Counted from the stretch's first letter, positions 24,436 to 33,981 are shown. The stretch is 64,000 nt of DNA from Flavobacteriales bacterium (GCA_016705955.1 JADJKO010000002.1:372001-436000), one strand, 5' to 3'. Notes: generated by a model not told the origin, from the letters alone. Numbers and translations: made by a program.

Positions 24436-25266
24436 TCACTGATCCCACGTAGTGCTCACGTTCCCCGGCCTGTTCCGATCGGTATCCTCGACCGGTTTCC
24501 GTTGCCATTCCAGCCCCGCATCGTTCACCTCATCCGCTTCGATCATGGGGGTGGCGTCCTCTTCATCCTCCTCGTCCGCGAAAGCCGGTCGAGGGTCGTT
24601 CACCGCCGGTGGCACATGCCGATGGACGAAGGCGAGCACGATACCGATGATCCCGCCCCAGAGGTGGCTTTCCCAGCTCACCCGTGGCACCAAGGGAAAG
24701 ATCCCCCACACCATGCTGCCGTACATGAATGCGACCAGCAGCGACAACGCCATGAGCGTTCGCTGCCGACGCAATACACCGCTGACGAAGAGGAAGGCCG
24801 CCATGCCGTACACCACGCCGCTTGCGCCCACATGTACGTTCTCGCGCCCCATCAGCCACACCGCAGCACCACCGATGAGCCAGGTCAAGAGGACCACGCG
24901 GCCAGCGATGCGCGGGTAGAAATACATGAGGCACCAACCGAGCACCACCATCGCAGTGCTGTTGTTCAAGAGGTGATCAAACCCATCATGGAGCAACGGC
25001 GCGGTGATGATCCCGATAAGTCCATGTACGTTGCGCGGGATCAGGCCGAAGCGCGTCAGGCCCAGGCCGAACCCCTCGTCGATCAACCAGATGCACCACA
25101 ACACGACCACGGACACCAGTGGCAGGATCAATGCATTGAGCCCGCGGTTCCGGATCAAGGAAGGTTGGTCGGTCGCGGGCTCCACGATCCGAAAGTGATC
25201 AATTATCACGCCCGTGATCGGAGCGGACAGATCGGCACGATGATCGTCGGGGCGGCGGCGACCCAT
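24436..25266 (-). CDS. Rhomboid-family intramembrane serine protease
   Basis: The protein has 276 residues with about six membrane segments. The catalytic Ser is S149 in HVGASGVVYG and the His is H201 in SWESHLWGG; HDGFDHLLNNS supplies the oxyanion-region Asn/His pair. Rhomboids cleave transmembrane substrates within the membrane. The C-terminal tail (from about 215) is acidic (DEEDEEDATPMIE) and cytoplasmic. The start at 25266 overlaps the -7-like box of the divergent gene; a GTG near residue 20 (GVIIDHFRI) is an alternative start. Confidence 0.88.
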   Translation of the reverse strand: MGRRRPDDHRADLSAPITGVIIDHFRIVEPATDQPSLIRNRGLNALILPLVSVVVLWCIWLIDEGFGLGLTRFGLIPRNVHGLIGIITAPLLHDGFDHLLNNSTAMVVLGWCLMYFYPRIAGRVVLLTWLIGGAAVWLMGRENVHVGASGVVYGMAAFLFVSGVLRRQRTLMALSLLVAFMYGSMVWGIFPLVPRVSWESHLWGGIIGIVLAFVHRHVPPAVNDPRPAFADEEDEEDATPMIEADEVNDAGLEWQRKPVEDTDRNRPGNVSTTWDQ

Positions 25267-25273
25267 AATTTTG
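25266..25273 (+). promoter_or_regulatory. -7 box of the haem lipoprotein gene
   Basis: TAATTTTG is an exact match to TAnnTTTG, 4 nt before the ATG at 25278. It coincides with the start codon region of the opposite-strand rhomboid gene. Confidence 0.55.
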
Positions 25274-25277
25274 GACC

Positions 25278-25727
25278 ATGCCCATCACCGCACGCCTCTC
25301 CATCCTTTTGGTCCTCATCGGCCTTCTCGCGTGTTCCGCCCAACAGGCGGATGATCCGCGAATGATCGTGGGTCCGCAGGAAGTAGCACCACCCAGCGAG
25401 TTGGCACTGCTCATGCGCCACATGGCGGCACACGCGGATAGCGTGAAGATCGGGTTGGCGCGCGGCGAAAAGGAACTGCCGCCTTTCCCCACGGAGATCG
25501 AAAAGCTCCTCACGGCCACGCCCACCATGGACATGCACATCGACCCGATCACCTTCCCCACCTTCGGCAAGGACTACCAGGCCAAGGTGGCGGCACTGTA
25601 CGCCGCGGCGCGCAAGGATCGTCCGCAGGCTTACAACGCGCTGGTGCAGAGCTGCGCGAACTGCCACGGCACACACTGCCCGGGTCCGTTGATGCGGATC
25701 AAGAAGATGTACGTGAAGGTGCAGTAG
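25278..25727 (+). CDS. Lipoprotein with a single c-type haem site
   Basis: The protein has 149 residues. The lipoprotein signal MPITARLSILLVLIGLLACS has the acylated Cys at 19. A CxxCH site is at residues 126-130 (CANCH), followed by GTHCPGPLMRIKK, in which the Met could be the distal haem ligand. The central part (LLMRHMAAHADSVK, FPTEIEKLLTATPTMDMHID) is helical, suggesting a c'-like or other helical cytochrome with the haem near the C-terminus. It probably acts in periplasmic electron transfer; the partner is unknown. A family-A repeat begins just after its TAG. Confidence 0.78.
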   Translation: MPITARLSILLVLIGLLACSAQQADDPRMIVGPQEVAPPSELALLMRHMAAHADSVKIGLARGEKELPPFPTEIEKLLTATPTMDMHIDPITFPTFGKDYQAKVAALYAAARKDRPQAYNALVQSCANCHGTHCPGPLMRIKKMYVKVQ

Positions 25728-25729
25728 GG

Positions 25730-25826
25730 TTGGTCGTATTGAAGGTTGTTCGTAGTTCGGCGGTGTGATGCGGTGACGCGTTCCGGGTGTGCGAACGAAC
25801 AACGTTCAACACGAAGAACGAGCAAC
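25730..25826. repeat. Family-A inverted-repeat element, copy 2
   Basis: TTGAAGGTTGTTCGT (25739-25753) is complemented by CGAACAACGTTCAAC-type sequence at 25796-25810, with further GTTCG/CGAAC repeats on both sides. It starts two bases after the TAG of the haem lipoprotein gene and ends before the MFS gene. Confidence 0.8.
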
Positions 25827-25847
25827 TATTCCCCCATCTTCGCCCGC

Positions 25848-27152
25848 ATGTCCGGAATCACGATGGATCGCCGCACGATCCTGCTGATCATCGTGGCCGC
25901 AATGGGCTATTTCGTGGACATCTACGACCTCGTGCTCTTCAACGTGGTGAAGCGCGAGAGCTTGGAGTTCATCATGGGCGTGGGCAACGCGCGGATCAAG
26001 GAGGTCGGCGCGCAATTGTTCAACGTGCAGATGATCGGGATGCTGGTGGGCGGGATCCTCTGGGGTATATGGGGCGATAAGAAAGGCCGGATCACGGTGC
26101 TCTTCGGCAGCATTCTTTTGTACAGTGCAGCGAACGTCCTCAACGCCTTCACCTTCGACCTGACCAGCTATGCGACCGTGCGCTTCATCGCGGGCGTCGG
26201 TCTTGCGGGTGAACTCGGCGCGGGCATCACGTTGATCACCGAGACCATGCCCCGTGAGAAGCGCGGCTACGGCACCATGATCGTGGTGGCCTTCGGTGCG
26301 CTGGGAGCGGTCTTCGCCGATGAAGTGGCGGCCCAAGGACAACGGATCGGCGGCTTGCTCACCACGGTCACCGGCAGGGAGTTCATGAATTGGCAGGTGG
26401 CCTACATCGTGGGCGGCACATTGGGTCTGGTCCTGCTGGTCATGCGCATCGGCACATTCGAGAGCGGCTTGTTCAGCGCCATGAAGAAGACCGAGGTGCG
26501 CAAGGGCAACATCCGGATGCTGTTCAACAACCGCGAACGCTTCCTGAAATACTTGAGTTGCATCCTCATCGGCGTGCCGGTGTGGTATGTCATCGGCGTA
26601 TTGGTGAACATGAGCCAGGATGTCTTCGTGCCCACATTGGGCATTGATACCTCCGCCTTGGATACGGAAGGTCTTGCACGGATCAACGGCAAGGCGATCA
26701 GCTATGCCTACATCGGATTGAGCATCGGAGATCTCGTCAGCGCCCTGCTCAGCCAGGTCTTCCGCAGCAGGAAGAAGGTGATCATGGGCTACCTCGTGGC
26801 CAACATGGTCCTCACGCTCTACTTCCTCTTCGGTATGAAGGGCGCGAGCATCGCCACCTACTATTGGGTGTGCCTCTTCCTGGGCATGGCCACGGGGTAC
26901 TGGGTGCTCTTCGTCACGGTGGCCAGCGAACAGTTCGGGACCAACATCCGCAGCACGGTAACCACCACCACGCCCAACTTCGTGCGGGGCAGTGTGTTCC
27001 TGATCACCAACCTCTTCTTCCTGGCCGCGCCCTCTTTCGGGAACCTCTACGCGGCACTTGCGGTGGGCATCCTCTGCATCGGCGGTGCCATTTGGGCCAC
27101 AGCACGGATCTCCGAGACCTTCAGCCGGGAAATGGATTTCGTGGAGCATTGA
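25848..27152 (+). CDS. Major facilitator superfamily transporter
   Basis: The protein has 434 residues from the ATG at 25848 with twelve membrane segments expected. The cytoplasmic loop 2-3 motif is GDKKGRITVLFG; FIAGVGLAGELGAGITLITE corresponds to helix 4-5 of the sugar/metabolite:H+ symporter branch. The first helix carries an unusual DIYDLVLFN, with acidic residues that often serve proton coupling in that branch. The substrate is not evident. CATCTTCG six bases before the ATG could be the -7 box; sequence before 25848 belongs to the family-A repeat. Confidence 0.87.
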   Translation: MSGITMDRRTILLIIVAAMGYFVDIYDLVLFNVVKRESLEFIMGVGNARIKEVGAQLFNVQMIGMLVGGILWGIWGDKKGRITVLFGSILLYSAANVLNAFTFDLTSYATVRFIAGVGLAGELGAGITLITETMPREKRGYGTMIVVAFGALGAVFADEVAAQGQRIGGLLTTVTGREFMNWQVAYIVGGTLGLVLLVMRIGTFESGLFSAMKKTEVRKGNIRMLFNNRERFLKYLSCILIGVPVWYVIGVLVNMSQDVFVPTLGIDTSALDTEGLARINGKAISYAYIGLSIGDLVSALLSQVFRSRKKVIMGYLVANMVLTLYFLFGMKGASIATYYWVCLFLGMATGYWVLFVTVASEQFGTNIRSTVTTTTPNFVRGSVFLITNLFFLAAPSFGNLYAALAVGILCIGGAIWATARISETFSREMDFVEH

Positions 27153-27216
27153 CCGTTCCTCCTTCTGGAGTTCACAACTTACCCGATGGCTGGCTTTCGT
27201 CCATGAACCCGAAGCC

Positions 27217-27464
27217 ATGAGATCCACTATCGCCATTCCATGCTGCCTCTTCGTTGTTGGATCGTCGGCGCAAGTGGTGTGGTCGGATGTCTTCTCGGAT
27301 CCGATCGGTCGCCCGATCACAACGGAAATGCGGGTGCCGGCATCAGACGGGCGGGTGACCTTGATCTTCAAGCCCTGCCACCGGGGATCTATTCCGTGCG
27401 AACGGAGCAGGGTTCGCGCACGAACTTCCATATGATCATCCGTAGCGGTTCGATCGGATATTGA
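27217..27464 (+). pseudogene. Frameshifted mini-gene: signal peptide plus type IX sorting-domain-like tail
   Basis: From the ATG at 27217 one frame gives MRSTIAIPCCLFVVGSSAQ, a good signal peptide, and then VFSDPIGRPITTEMRVPAS DGRVT (short polar strand-like stretch). Near 27361-27364 the frame must shift by one base to continue into DLQALPPGIYSVRTEQG, then NFHMIIR and a stop at 27464. The last part has the LPPGIYxVR...xxxxI(I/V)(R/K) pattern of type A C-terminal sorting domains. The repaired product would be only about 80 residues, a secretion tail with no cargo. It may be a decayed gene, a remnant left by deletion, or an intact small gene with an assembly error. Confidence 0.55.
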
Positions 27465-27580
27465 GGGCGCCACCCTTCCGCGATGGGTGTGAATGACCGA
27501 CCGCGCTCGAACAGCGGGGTATCATTCGGTCGGCTAGCTTGCACGCGCAACGAACGCTTGCAACAGAACCACCCGGATCA

Positions 27581-30004
27581 ATGATCCCTACCTGGATCCT
27601 CGCTCGCCCGCTGGTCCTCCGGACCGAAGAAGCGGATAGGAGCCGCCTCTGGGCACTGATCATCACGGGTGTCTATGTGGTGGCCAGCCTGATCTACGGC
27701 TTCCTCAGCGACGCACCTTGGGACGACGATTGCGTGGCGCGCTATTTCCATGCGCGCGAGGTCTTCTCACACCCGGAGTATTTCTTCAGCCTGTGGGATC
27801 GCCCGTTGTTCATGGTCCTGTTCGCGCCGACCGCGTTGCTCGGCAGATCGGTGATGATGGTGCAGATGATCCTCATCAGCGCCGGATCCGGCTGGCTGCT
27901 GTACCGTACCGTTCACAAACTCGGCGCGCGCGCACCGCATTGGATCCTGCCGTTGTTCTTCTTCCAGGCCTTCTTTTTCACCATCTCACGGAACTTCCTC
28001 ACCGAACCGCTGGCCGTTGCCGTGATCTGTGCGGGAATGTACGCCTTGGTGAATCAGCGCTATCTGCTCTTCGCGTTGCTTGGCGGTCTCTTGCCCTTGG
28101 CCCGGTTGGAACTGGCCGTGATCCTCCCGATCTGGGGCTTGGTCCTTTTGCAGGCACGGCAATGGAAAGGATTGGCGTTGATGGCGGCGCCCGTGCTGCT
28201 GCTCATGGTGCTGGGCTATTTCGTGAAGAACACGGACAGTCTGCTCTGGTTGGTGGACGAAACGCTCGGCAAGGAGGGCAAGAACCGGTATGGCTACCGC
28301 GATGTCTGGCACTACTTCCACCGGTTCGCGTATGTGATCGGGCCCGTGATCTTCTTCTTCCTCACCATCGGTGTCCTGGAGCGTCTTGCACAGCTACGCA
28401 TCGACCTGTTCGTGTTGTTCCAAGGTGCAGCGATCCTGTTCCTCTATGTGATCTTCTCGTGGAAATTGGACATGGGCAACTCGGCGGGATTCCTGCGGAA
28501 CCTGATCCCGCTCACGCCGTTCGTGGCGTGGTTGGCGTGGGATGGATTGCTGGCATGGCAAGGTCTTGTGGCGCGCGAAGGTCCGGCCGCTAGTGAAGAA
28601 CCGGATGCGGCGACCGGTTTGAACCGCGATGAACGCAAGCGGTTGAAGAAGGTGCAGGACAGAAAGGAGAAGCGGAAGAACAGGGCGCCTCGCATCGGAC
28701 TTCGCTTGGCACGTGTCCACGTCTTCGCGGCCATCGCGGTGCTGGTCCTCTATTTCTACTTCGACAAAAAGCTGGAGAGCCATCACAAGATCTCCACCGT
28801 CACCGATCACATTCCTCCGATCATCGGTGCGGCCTTGTTCGTGGTCGGCCTGATCATCTGGTTCCTTGGTCGTCGGCATGAGGTCCATCGCGCGGTGCTC
28901 ATCGGCAGTGCCGCGCTGGTCGGTGTTGCATCAATGGCTTTCACCATGCTTTCCGAACAGCCCAACGCCCACATGAACCCCGAGCGGAAAGCGATCACCA
29001 CCGTGTCCACGCTCTACAAGGACAGCTACCTCCGCGAGTGGCCGCTCTACGTGAACCATGCGTGGTTCTTCTGGCCGCAGGACCTGGGTTATCCGGATCA
29101 CGCCAAGTACCGCGTGTTGAACAAGGCCGCGTTGGACACGGCGGAGGTACACTCCGTGGTGTTCTGGGAGAACCACTATTCACAACGCCTGCAGGGCAAT
29201 GTGCAGATCGCGGACCTGTACAAGCGGAAGGATATGGTGGAGTTGTCCCATGTCATGGGATCCGATCACCGCCTGACCATCGGGCTCTTCCAGAAGGTGG
29301 ATACCACGGCCGGTGATGCGGGGGTGCTGCGCGAACGCTTCATGAAGGCGCATCCGGATAATATGGGTGCGTACTACGCGCAGAACCTGGAGCACGCAAG
29401 GAACAAGCTGCACGCCGAAGCCCTCGTGGATGCCCAACGGATGGTGGCCTTGGATAGCACGTACGTGGAAGGTGTACTTGCGGAAGGCCAGGCCTTCTTC
29501 GACCTCAACCGGTTCCCGGAGGCGCAGCAAAGCTTCGAGCGCGTGTTGCGCATGGATACCACGCTGCACACCATGGAGTACAGCATCGCGCTTTCGCAAT
29601 TCCGGCAGAACAAGTTTCCGGATGCGGTGCGGTCCGTACAACACTACCTCAAGGGTGCCAAGAAATCGAAGGAAGCCTATGAGTTCCTGGGTGCCGGGTA
29701 CTACCACCTCCAGAAGTACGATAGCGCGGCTACTGCCTTCGGGGAATACATCAAGATCGATGGCCGGTCCGCCGTCGGCTGGTTGAACCGCGCTAGCGTG
29801 CGCATGCAAATGGGCCAGGTCGATCCCGCCATCGCCGATCTGAATGAGGTCCTGAAGCGTGAACCGACCAATGGCGCCGCCCTGTTGAACAAAGCCGTGC
29901 TCCTCATCCGCAAAGGACAAAAGGACCAAGGCTGCCCGATCCTTCAGCAATTGGCGGCGGCCGGGAACATGGCGGCCATCCAGCAATTGGTGTTGTGCCA
30001 GTGA
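27581..30004 (+). CDS. GT-C-like membrane protein with C-terminal TPR domain
   Basis: The protein has 807 residues from the ATG at 27581. Residues about 20-470 contain some ten to twelve membrane segments with a first extracytoplasmic loop rich in Asp (DAPWDDDCVARYFHARE), the usual position of the catalytic acid in GT-C glycosyltransferases that use polyprenyl-phosphate sugars. A charged, lysine-rich cytoplasmic stretch (RDERKRLKKVQDRKEKRKN) lies near residues 350-365. From about 590 onward there are several TPR-like repeats (AEGQAFFDLNRFPEAQQSFERVL, AYEFLGAGYYHLQKYDSAATAF, GWLNRASVRMQMGQVDPAIADL) on the outer face. I do not know a named family with this exact layout. Confidence 0.7.
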   Translation: MIPTWILARPLVLRTEEADRSRLWALIITGVYVVASLIYGFLSDAPWDDDCVARYFHAREVFSHPEYFFSLWDRPLFMVLFAPTALLGRSVMMVQMILISAGSGWLLYRTVHKLGARAPHWILPLFFFQAFFFTISRNFLTEPLAVAVICAGMYALVNQRYLLFALLGGLLPLARLELAVILPIWGLVLLQARQWKGLALMAAPVLLLMVLGYFVKNTDSLLWLVDETLGKEGKNRYGYRDVWHYFHRFAYVIGPVIFFFLTIGVLERLAQLRIDLFVLFQGAAILFLYVIFSWKLDMGNSAGFLRNLIPLTPFVAWLAWDGLLAWQGLVAREGPAASEEPDAATGLNRDERKRLKKVQDRKEKRKNRAPRIGLRLARVHVFAAIAVLVLYFYFDKKLESHHKISTVTDHIPPIIGAALFVVGLIIWFLGRRHEVHRAVLIGSAALVGVASMAFTMLSEQPNAHMNPERKAITTVSTLYKDSYLREWPLYVNHAWFFWPQDLGYPDHAKYRVLNKAALDTAEVHSVVFWENHYSQRLQGNVQIADLYKRKDMVELSHVMGSDHRLTIGLFQKVDTTAGDAGVLRERFMKAHPDNMGAYYAQNLEHARNKLHAEALVDAQRMVALDSTYVEGVLAEGQAFFDLNRFPEAQQSFERVLRMDTTLHTMEYSIALSQFRQNKFPDAVRSVQHYLKGAKKSKEAYEFLGAGYYHLQKYDSAATAFGEYIKIDGRSAVGWLNRASVRMQMGQVDPAIADLNEVLKREPTNGAALLNKAVLLIRKGQKDQGCPILQQLAAAGNMAAIQQLVLCQ

Positions 30005-30076
30005 ACCGTAGCACCCTACCGCCGTTGGCCGACCGCCCGATCCGCTAAGGCTCCTTCGGCGCAAAGCAGGCATCGC

Positions 30077-30084
30077 TACCTTCG
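30077..30084 (+). promoter_or_regulatory. Candidate -7 box of the DPP IV gene
   Basis: TACCTTCG lies 27 nt before the ATG at 30112, and is the best promoter-like sequence in front of the DPP IV/POT run. Confidence 0.45.
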
Positions 30085-30111
30085 ACGCCCTCGTAAAAGA
30101 TCCTTCCCGAA

Positions 30112-32355
30112 ATGACCCTACGCACCATTCTTGTCACGTCCTGCTTGATCGCGATCCCGGCCTTCGTCATACACGCCCAGACCAAGGCGGATGCCCCGGT
30201 CTTCAAGACCGCACGCGCGCCCGGCGAACTCACGAACAAGGACATCTGGGCCAGTCCGCTCTTCAGTGCGGAATCGGTCGGTGGCCTGGCCAGTATGAAC
30301 GATGGCCTGCACTACACCGTGCAAGAGGATGACGGCGGCGAAACGGTGGTGAACCAATACGCTTACCGGACCGGTGAGAAGGTGGCCACGCTCGTGCGCG
30401 CCAAGGAATTGGTCCCGGCCGGTTCCAAGGAGCCGGTGGAGATGGATGGTTATTCCTTCAGCGGCGATGAGAAGAAGATGATGATCGAGACGGGCAGCGA
30501 ACCGATCTACCGGTACAGCTATTACGCCTACAACCATGTCTTCGATCGCGCCAGCAAGAAGTTGGTGCCGCTTGCCGATGTGAAGAAGGCGAAGCAACGC
30601 CTGGCCACCTTCAGCCCCGATGGCAGCATGGCCGCCTTCGTACGGGACAACAACCTGTTCGTGGTGGACCTCGCGACCATGACCGAGACCGCCGTGACCA
30701 CGGATGGCGAATGGAACAAGGTCCTGAATGGCGCGACGGACTGGGTATATGAGGAGGAATTCACCCTCGTGCAAGGTTATGCGTGGAGCCCCGATGGGAA
30801 GAAGCTGCTCTACTTGCGCAGCGATGAAAGCAAGGTGAAGGAATTCGATCTGATCCTGTACAAGGAACAACTCTATCCCGGTGAGTACCGCTTCAAGTAC
30901 CCCAAAGCAGGGGAGGAGAACAGCAAGGTCCAACTCTTCGTGTATGAGATCCCCACGAAGAACACACGCGCCATTCCGCTGGGTGCCGATGGCGACATCT
31001 ACGTGGCGCGGCTGGGTTGGCGGACGAACGATGTGCTTTGGTTCATGCGGTTGAACCGGCTGCAGAACGAGAAGACCATCGCTTCGGTGAACCTGGCCGA
31101 GCGGAGCGTACCACCTGTGGTGAACACGCTCTACCAGGAGAAGAGCAAGACCTACGTGGAAGTGACCGACGACCTGCACTTCCTGGAGGATGGCGCTTTC
31201 GTGCTCACGAGCGAGAAGGATGGATGGAACCACATCTACCTCCACCGCGAAGGCACGCAACCCCTCCAACTCACCCGGGGTGGCTGGGATGTGGTGGCCG
31301 TGATGGGCGTGGATGAGAAGAACAAGCGCGTGATCTTCACGGCAGCCAAGAGCGCGCCGGAGAACCAGGACGTGCTGGCCGTGCCGCTGAACGGCAAAGG
31401 TGTCCTGCCGCTCTCCCCCGAGGGCGGGTACAACGATGCCGAGTTCAGCAAAGGCTTCCAGTTCTTCATCAACACCCGCAGCACGCGGAACACCGTGCCC
31501 GTGTACACCCTGCATGATGGCAACGGCAAATTGGTGAAGGTGTTGAAGGACAATGCCAAGCTGGGCAAGAACTGCGAGGACCATGGGGTGATGCCCAGCG
31601 AGTTCTTCCAATTCACCACGGAAGGAGGCGTGGAACTACGCGGGTGGATGATGAAGCCACGCGGCTTCCGTCCGGAGCGCAAGTACCCCGTCTTCATGAC
31701 GCAGTACAGCGGCCCGAACAGCAATGAAGTGACCGATCACTGGGGTGGGCGGAACCAATTGTGGTATGCCATGCTGGCGCAGAAGGGCTACCTCGTGGTG
31801 TGCGTGGACCCGCGTGGTACGGGCCACCGGGGCCACGATTTCCGCCACATCACCTACGGCCAACTGGGCAAGTACGAAGTGGAGGACCAGATCGCCGCCG
31901 CGAAGTGGCTCGGTCAGCAGGCGTACGTGAACAAGGACCGCATCGGGATCTGGGGTTGGAGCTATGGCGGCTACATGAGCAGCTTGTGCATCACCAAGGG
32001 CGCCGATGTGTTCAAGACCGCGATCGCCGTGGCACCGGTGACCAACTGGCGGTACTACGATTCCATCTACACGGAACGGTACATGGGTTTGCCGCAGGAC
32101 AATGCACAAGGCTACGACGACAACAGCCCGGTGAGCCATGTGAACCTGTTGACCGGGAAGTACTTCCTGATCCACGGCCTCGCGGATGACAACGTACACT
32201 ACCAGAACTCCGCCGAGATGACCAATGCGCTGGTCCGGGCCAACAAACCCTTCGATCAGTTCGTGTACCCCGATCGGAACCACGGGATCTACGGCGGCTC
32301 CACCCGGTTGCATCTCTTCGAGATGATGACCGAGTGGGTGTTGAAGAACCTCTGA
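30112..32355 (+). CDS. Dipeptidyl-peptidase IV (S9B family)
   Basis: The protein has 747 residues with signal peptide MTLRTILVTSCLIAIPAFVIHA. An N-terminal beta-propeller (about residues 90-480) is followed by an alpha/beta-hydrolase domain. The catalytic triad is S617 in GWSYGGYMS, D692 in GLADDNVHY and H724 in RNHGIYGG; the D-to-H spacing of 32 matches human DPP IV. WVYEEEF in the propeller supplies the double glutamate that binds the substrate amino terminus. It releases X-Pro or X-Ala dipeptides from peptides in the periplasm. Three POT dipeptide transporters follow directly, so the released dipeptides are likely to be imported. Confidence 0.96.
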   Translation: MTLRTILVTSCLIAIPAFVIHAQTKADAPVFKTARAPGELTNKDIWASPLFSAESVGGLASMNDGLHYTVQEDDGGETVVNQYAYRTGEKVATLVRAKELVPAGSKEPVEMDGYSFSGDEKKMMIETGSEPIYRYSYYAYNHVFDRASKKLVPLADVKKAKQRLATFSPDGSMAAFVRDNNLFVVDLATMTETAVTTDGEWNKVLNGATDWVYEEEFTLVQGYAWSPDGKKLLYLRSDESKVKEFDLILYKEQLYPGEYRFKYPKAGEENSKVQLFVYEIPTKNTRAIPLGADGDIYVARLGWRTNDVLWFMRLNRLQNEKTIASVNLAERSVPPVVNTLYQEKSKTYVEVTDDLHFLEDGAFVLTSEKDGWNHIYLHREGTQPLQLTRGGWDVVAVMGVDEKNKRVIFTAAKSAPENQDVLAVPLNGKGVLPLSPEGGYNDAEFSKGFQFFINTRSTRNTVPVYTLHDGNGKLVKVLKDNAKLGKNCEDHGVMPSEFFQFTTEGGVELRGWMMKPRGFRPERKYPVFMTQYSGPNSNEVTDHWGGRNQLWYAMLAQKGYLVVCVDPRGTGHRGHDFRHITYGQLGKYEVEDQIAAAKWLGQQAYVNKDRIGIWGWSYGGYMSSLCITKGADVFKTAIAVAPVTNWRYYDSIYTERYMGLPQDNAQGYDDNSPVSHVNLLTGKYFLIHGLADDNVHYQNSAEMTNALVRANKPFDQFVYPDRNHGIYGGSTRLHLFEMMTEWVLKNL

Positions 32356-32464
32356 GGCCCGTCCTTCCGCTGCGATCGGTGACCACAATGAACGATGGTG
32401 CCCGCATCCGGAAGACGCCTATATTGGCGGGCTTTCTTCCAACCCATTACCGGAACAACCACCC

Positions 32465-33949
32465 ATGAGCAGCACCGCCACGGCCACTTCCACCAAGCAC
32501 CCTGTCGGGCTTTACTGGCTGTTCGCGGCCGAGATGTGGGAACGCTTCTGCTACTACGGAATGCGGGCCCTGCTGCTGCTGTACCTGGTGAAGTCATTGG
32601 CCATGGGGGACAACCTCGGCTTTGCGGTGTACGGGGCCTATACCGCGCTGGTGTATGTGATGCCGGTGATCGGTGGCCGCATCGCCGACAGTATCCTGGG
32701 GTCGCGATTGGCCGTGTTGTTCGGTGGGCTGCTCATGGCGATCGGGGAGTTCGTGATCGTGGGCGGTTCGGAGCTCTTGCTCTTCTGGGGTATGGCCATC
32801 ATCATCGTGGGCAATGGGCTCTTCAAACCGAACATCAGCACGATGGTCGGCAAACTGTATCCCGATGGTGATCCCAGGAAGGATTCCGGATTCACGATCT
32901 TCTACATCGGTATCAACCTGGGTGCGCTATTGGCCACCACGGTGTGCGCCGAGGTGGGCCATATTTACGGCGCTCGTTACGGATTCGCCTTGGCCGGTAT
33001 CGGTATGTTGCTCGGGATCATCGTATTCCAATTGGGCAGCAAGCACTACGCACACGTCAGCGCGCCCCCTTCCCCTGAAACATTGCACAAACCCAGGTTC
33101 GGCCCGTTGAGTCCTTTTGTGGCCGTTGTGGTCGGCTGCTTGGCCTTGATCCCGGTCCTCTACTTTCTTCTGCGCCATACGGGGATCGCGGGCTATGTGC
33201 TGCTCGCCGTCGCCGTGTTCGTGATAGGCAGCCTGATCGTGCGGGGCATCAAGGACGGCAAGGTCCAGTTGGACAAGATGTTCGGTTTCATCATCCTCAT
33301 GCTCTTCAACGTGGTGTTCTGGGCATGCTTCGAACAAGCAGGCAGCAGCCTGACCCTGTTCGCGGAGCGCAACGTGGATCGCCATGTGTTCGGGTGGGAG
33401 ATGGGTGCGGCCACCACGCAGTTCTTCAATCCGGCTTACATCCTCCTGTTCGGATCGCTCTTCTCCATCATGTGGGTAAGGCTGAAGCTCGCCGGCAAGG
33501 ACCCCAGCATCCCGATGAAATTCGGACTCGGCATCCTCCAGTTGGGCCTCGGCTACCTCGTCATCCTGTTGGCCGCGCCGCTCGCGGTGGAATATCAAGT
33601 GCCCTTGTGGACGCTGGCGTTGCTGTACATGCTCCACACCACCGGCGAGTTGTTCCTCTCCCCGATCGGATTGAGCATGGTGACCAAGTTGGTCCCGAAG
33701 GATATGACGGCGACGGCAATGGGTGCGTGGTTCCTCAGTATCGCTGGCGCGAACTATGCTGCGGGCCTGCTGGCCACGCTCACGGGTGCGGAGCACGAAC
33801 CTGCTGCGGGCGAGGTGCTGGACAAGGCCGCCAGCCTGGCCACGTATGTGGATGTGTATAGTAACATCGGCTATGTGACCGTGGGTGTCGGGTTGTTCCT
33901 CATGGTGATCAGTCCGCTGGTGAACAAGCTGTTCCACGGGATCCGCTGA
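32465..33949 (+). CDS. POT-family proton:oligopeptide transporter (first of three)
   Basis: The protein has 494 residues with twelve or more membrane segments. The E-x-x-E-R motif of helix 1 is E23-M-W-E26-R27 followed by FCYYGMRALLLLY; NGLFKPNISTMVGKLY is the second family signature. A VFWACFEQAGSSLTLFAERN segment corresponds to helix 7 with the substrate-binding Glu. It imports di- and tripeptides together with protons. It lies 109 bp after DPP IV and 32 bp before the next POT gene. Confidence 0.94.
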   Translation: MSSTATATSTKHPVGLYWLFAAEMWERFCYYGMRALLLLYLVKSLAMGDNLGFAVYGAYTALVYVMPVIGGRIADSILGSRLAVLFGGLLMAIGEFVIVGGSELLLFWGMAIIIVGNGLFKPNISTMVGKLYPDGDPRKDSGFTIFYIGINLGALLATTVCAEVGHIYGARYGFALAGIGMLLGIIVFQLGSKHYAHVSAPPSPETLHKPRFGPLSPFVAVVVGCLALIPVLYFLLRHTGIAGYVLLAVAVFVIGSLIVRGIKDGKVQLDKMFGFIILMLFNVVFWACFEQAGSSLTLFAERNVDRHVFGWEMGAATTQFFNPAYILLFGSLFSIMWVRLKLAGKDPSIPMKFGLGILQLGLGYLVILLAAPLAVEYQVPLWTLALLYMLHTTGELFLSPIGLSMVTKLVPKDMTATAMGAWFLSIAGANYAAGLLATLTGAEHEPAAGEVLDKAASLATYVDVYSNIGYVTVGVGLFLMVISPLVNKLFHGIR

Positions 33950-33981
33950 CCGGATCGCGTCAGCTCATTCCATCACCTTCC

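Noticed and set aside
30118..31611. Long open frame antisense to the DPP IV gene (minus strand)
   Set aside because: It is an antisense shadow of a well supported gene, with no recognisable domain.
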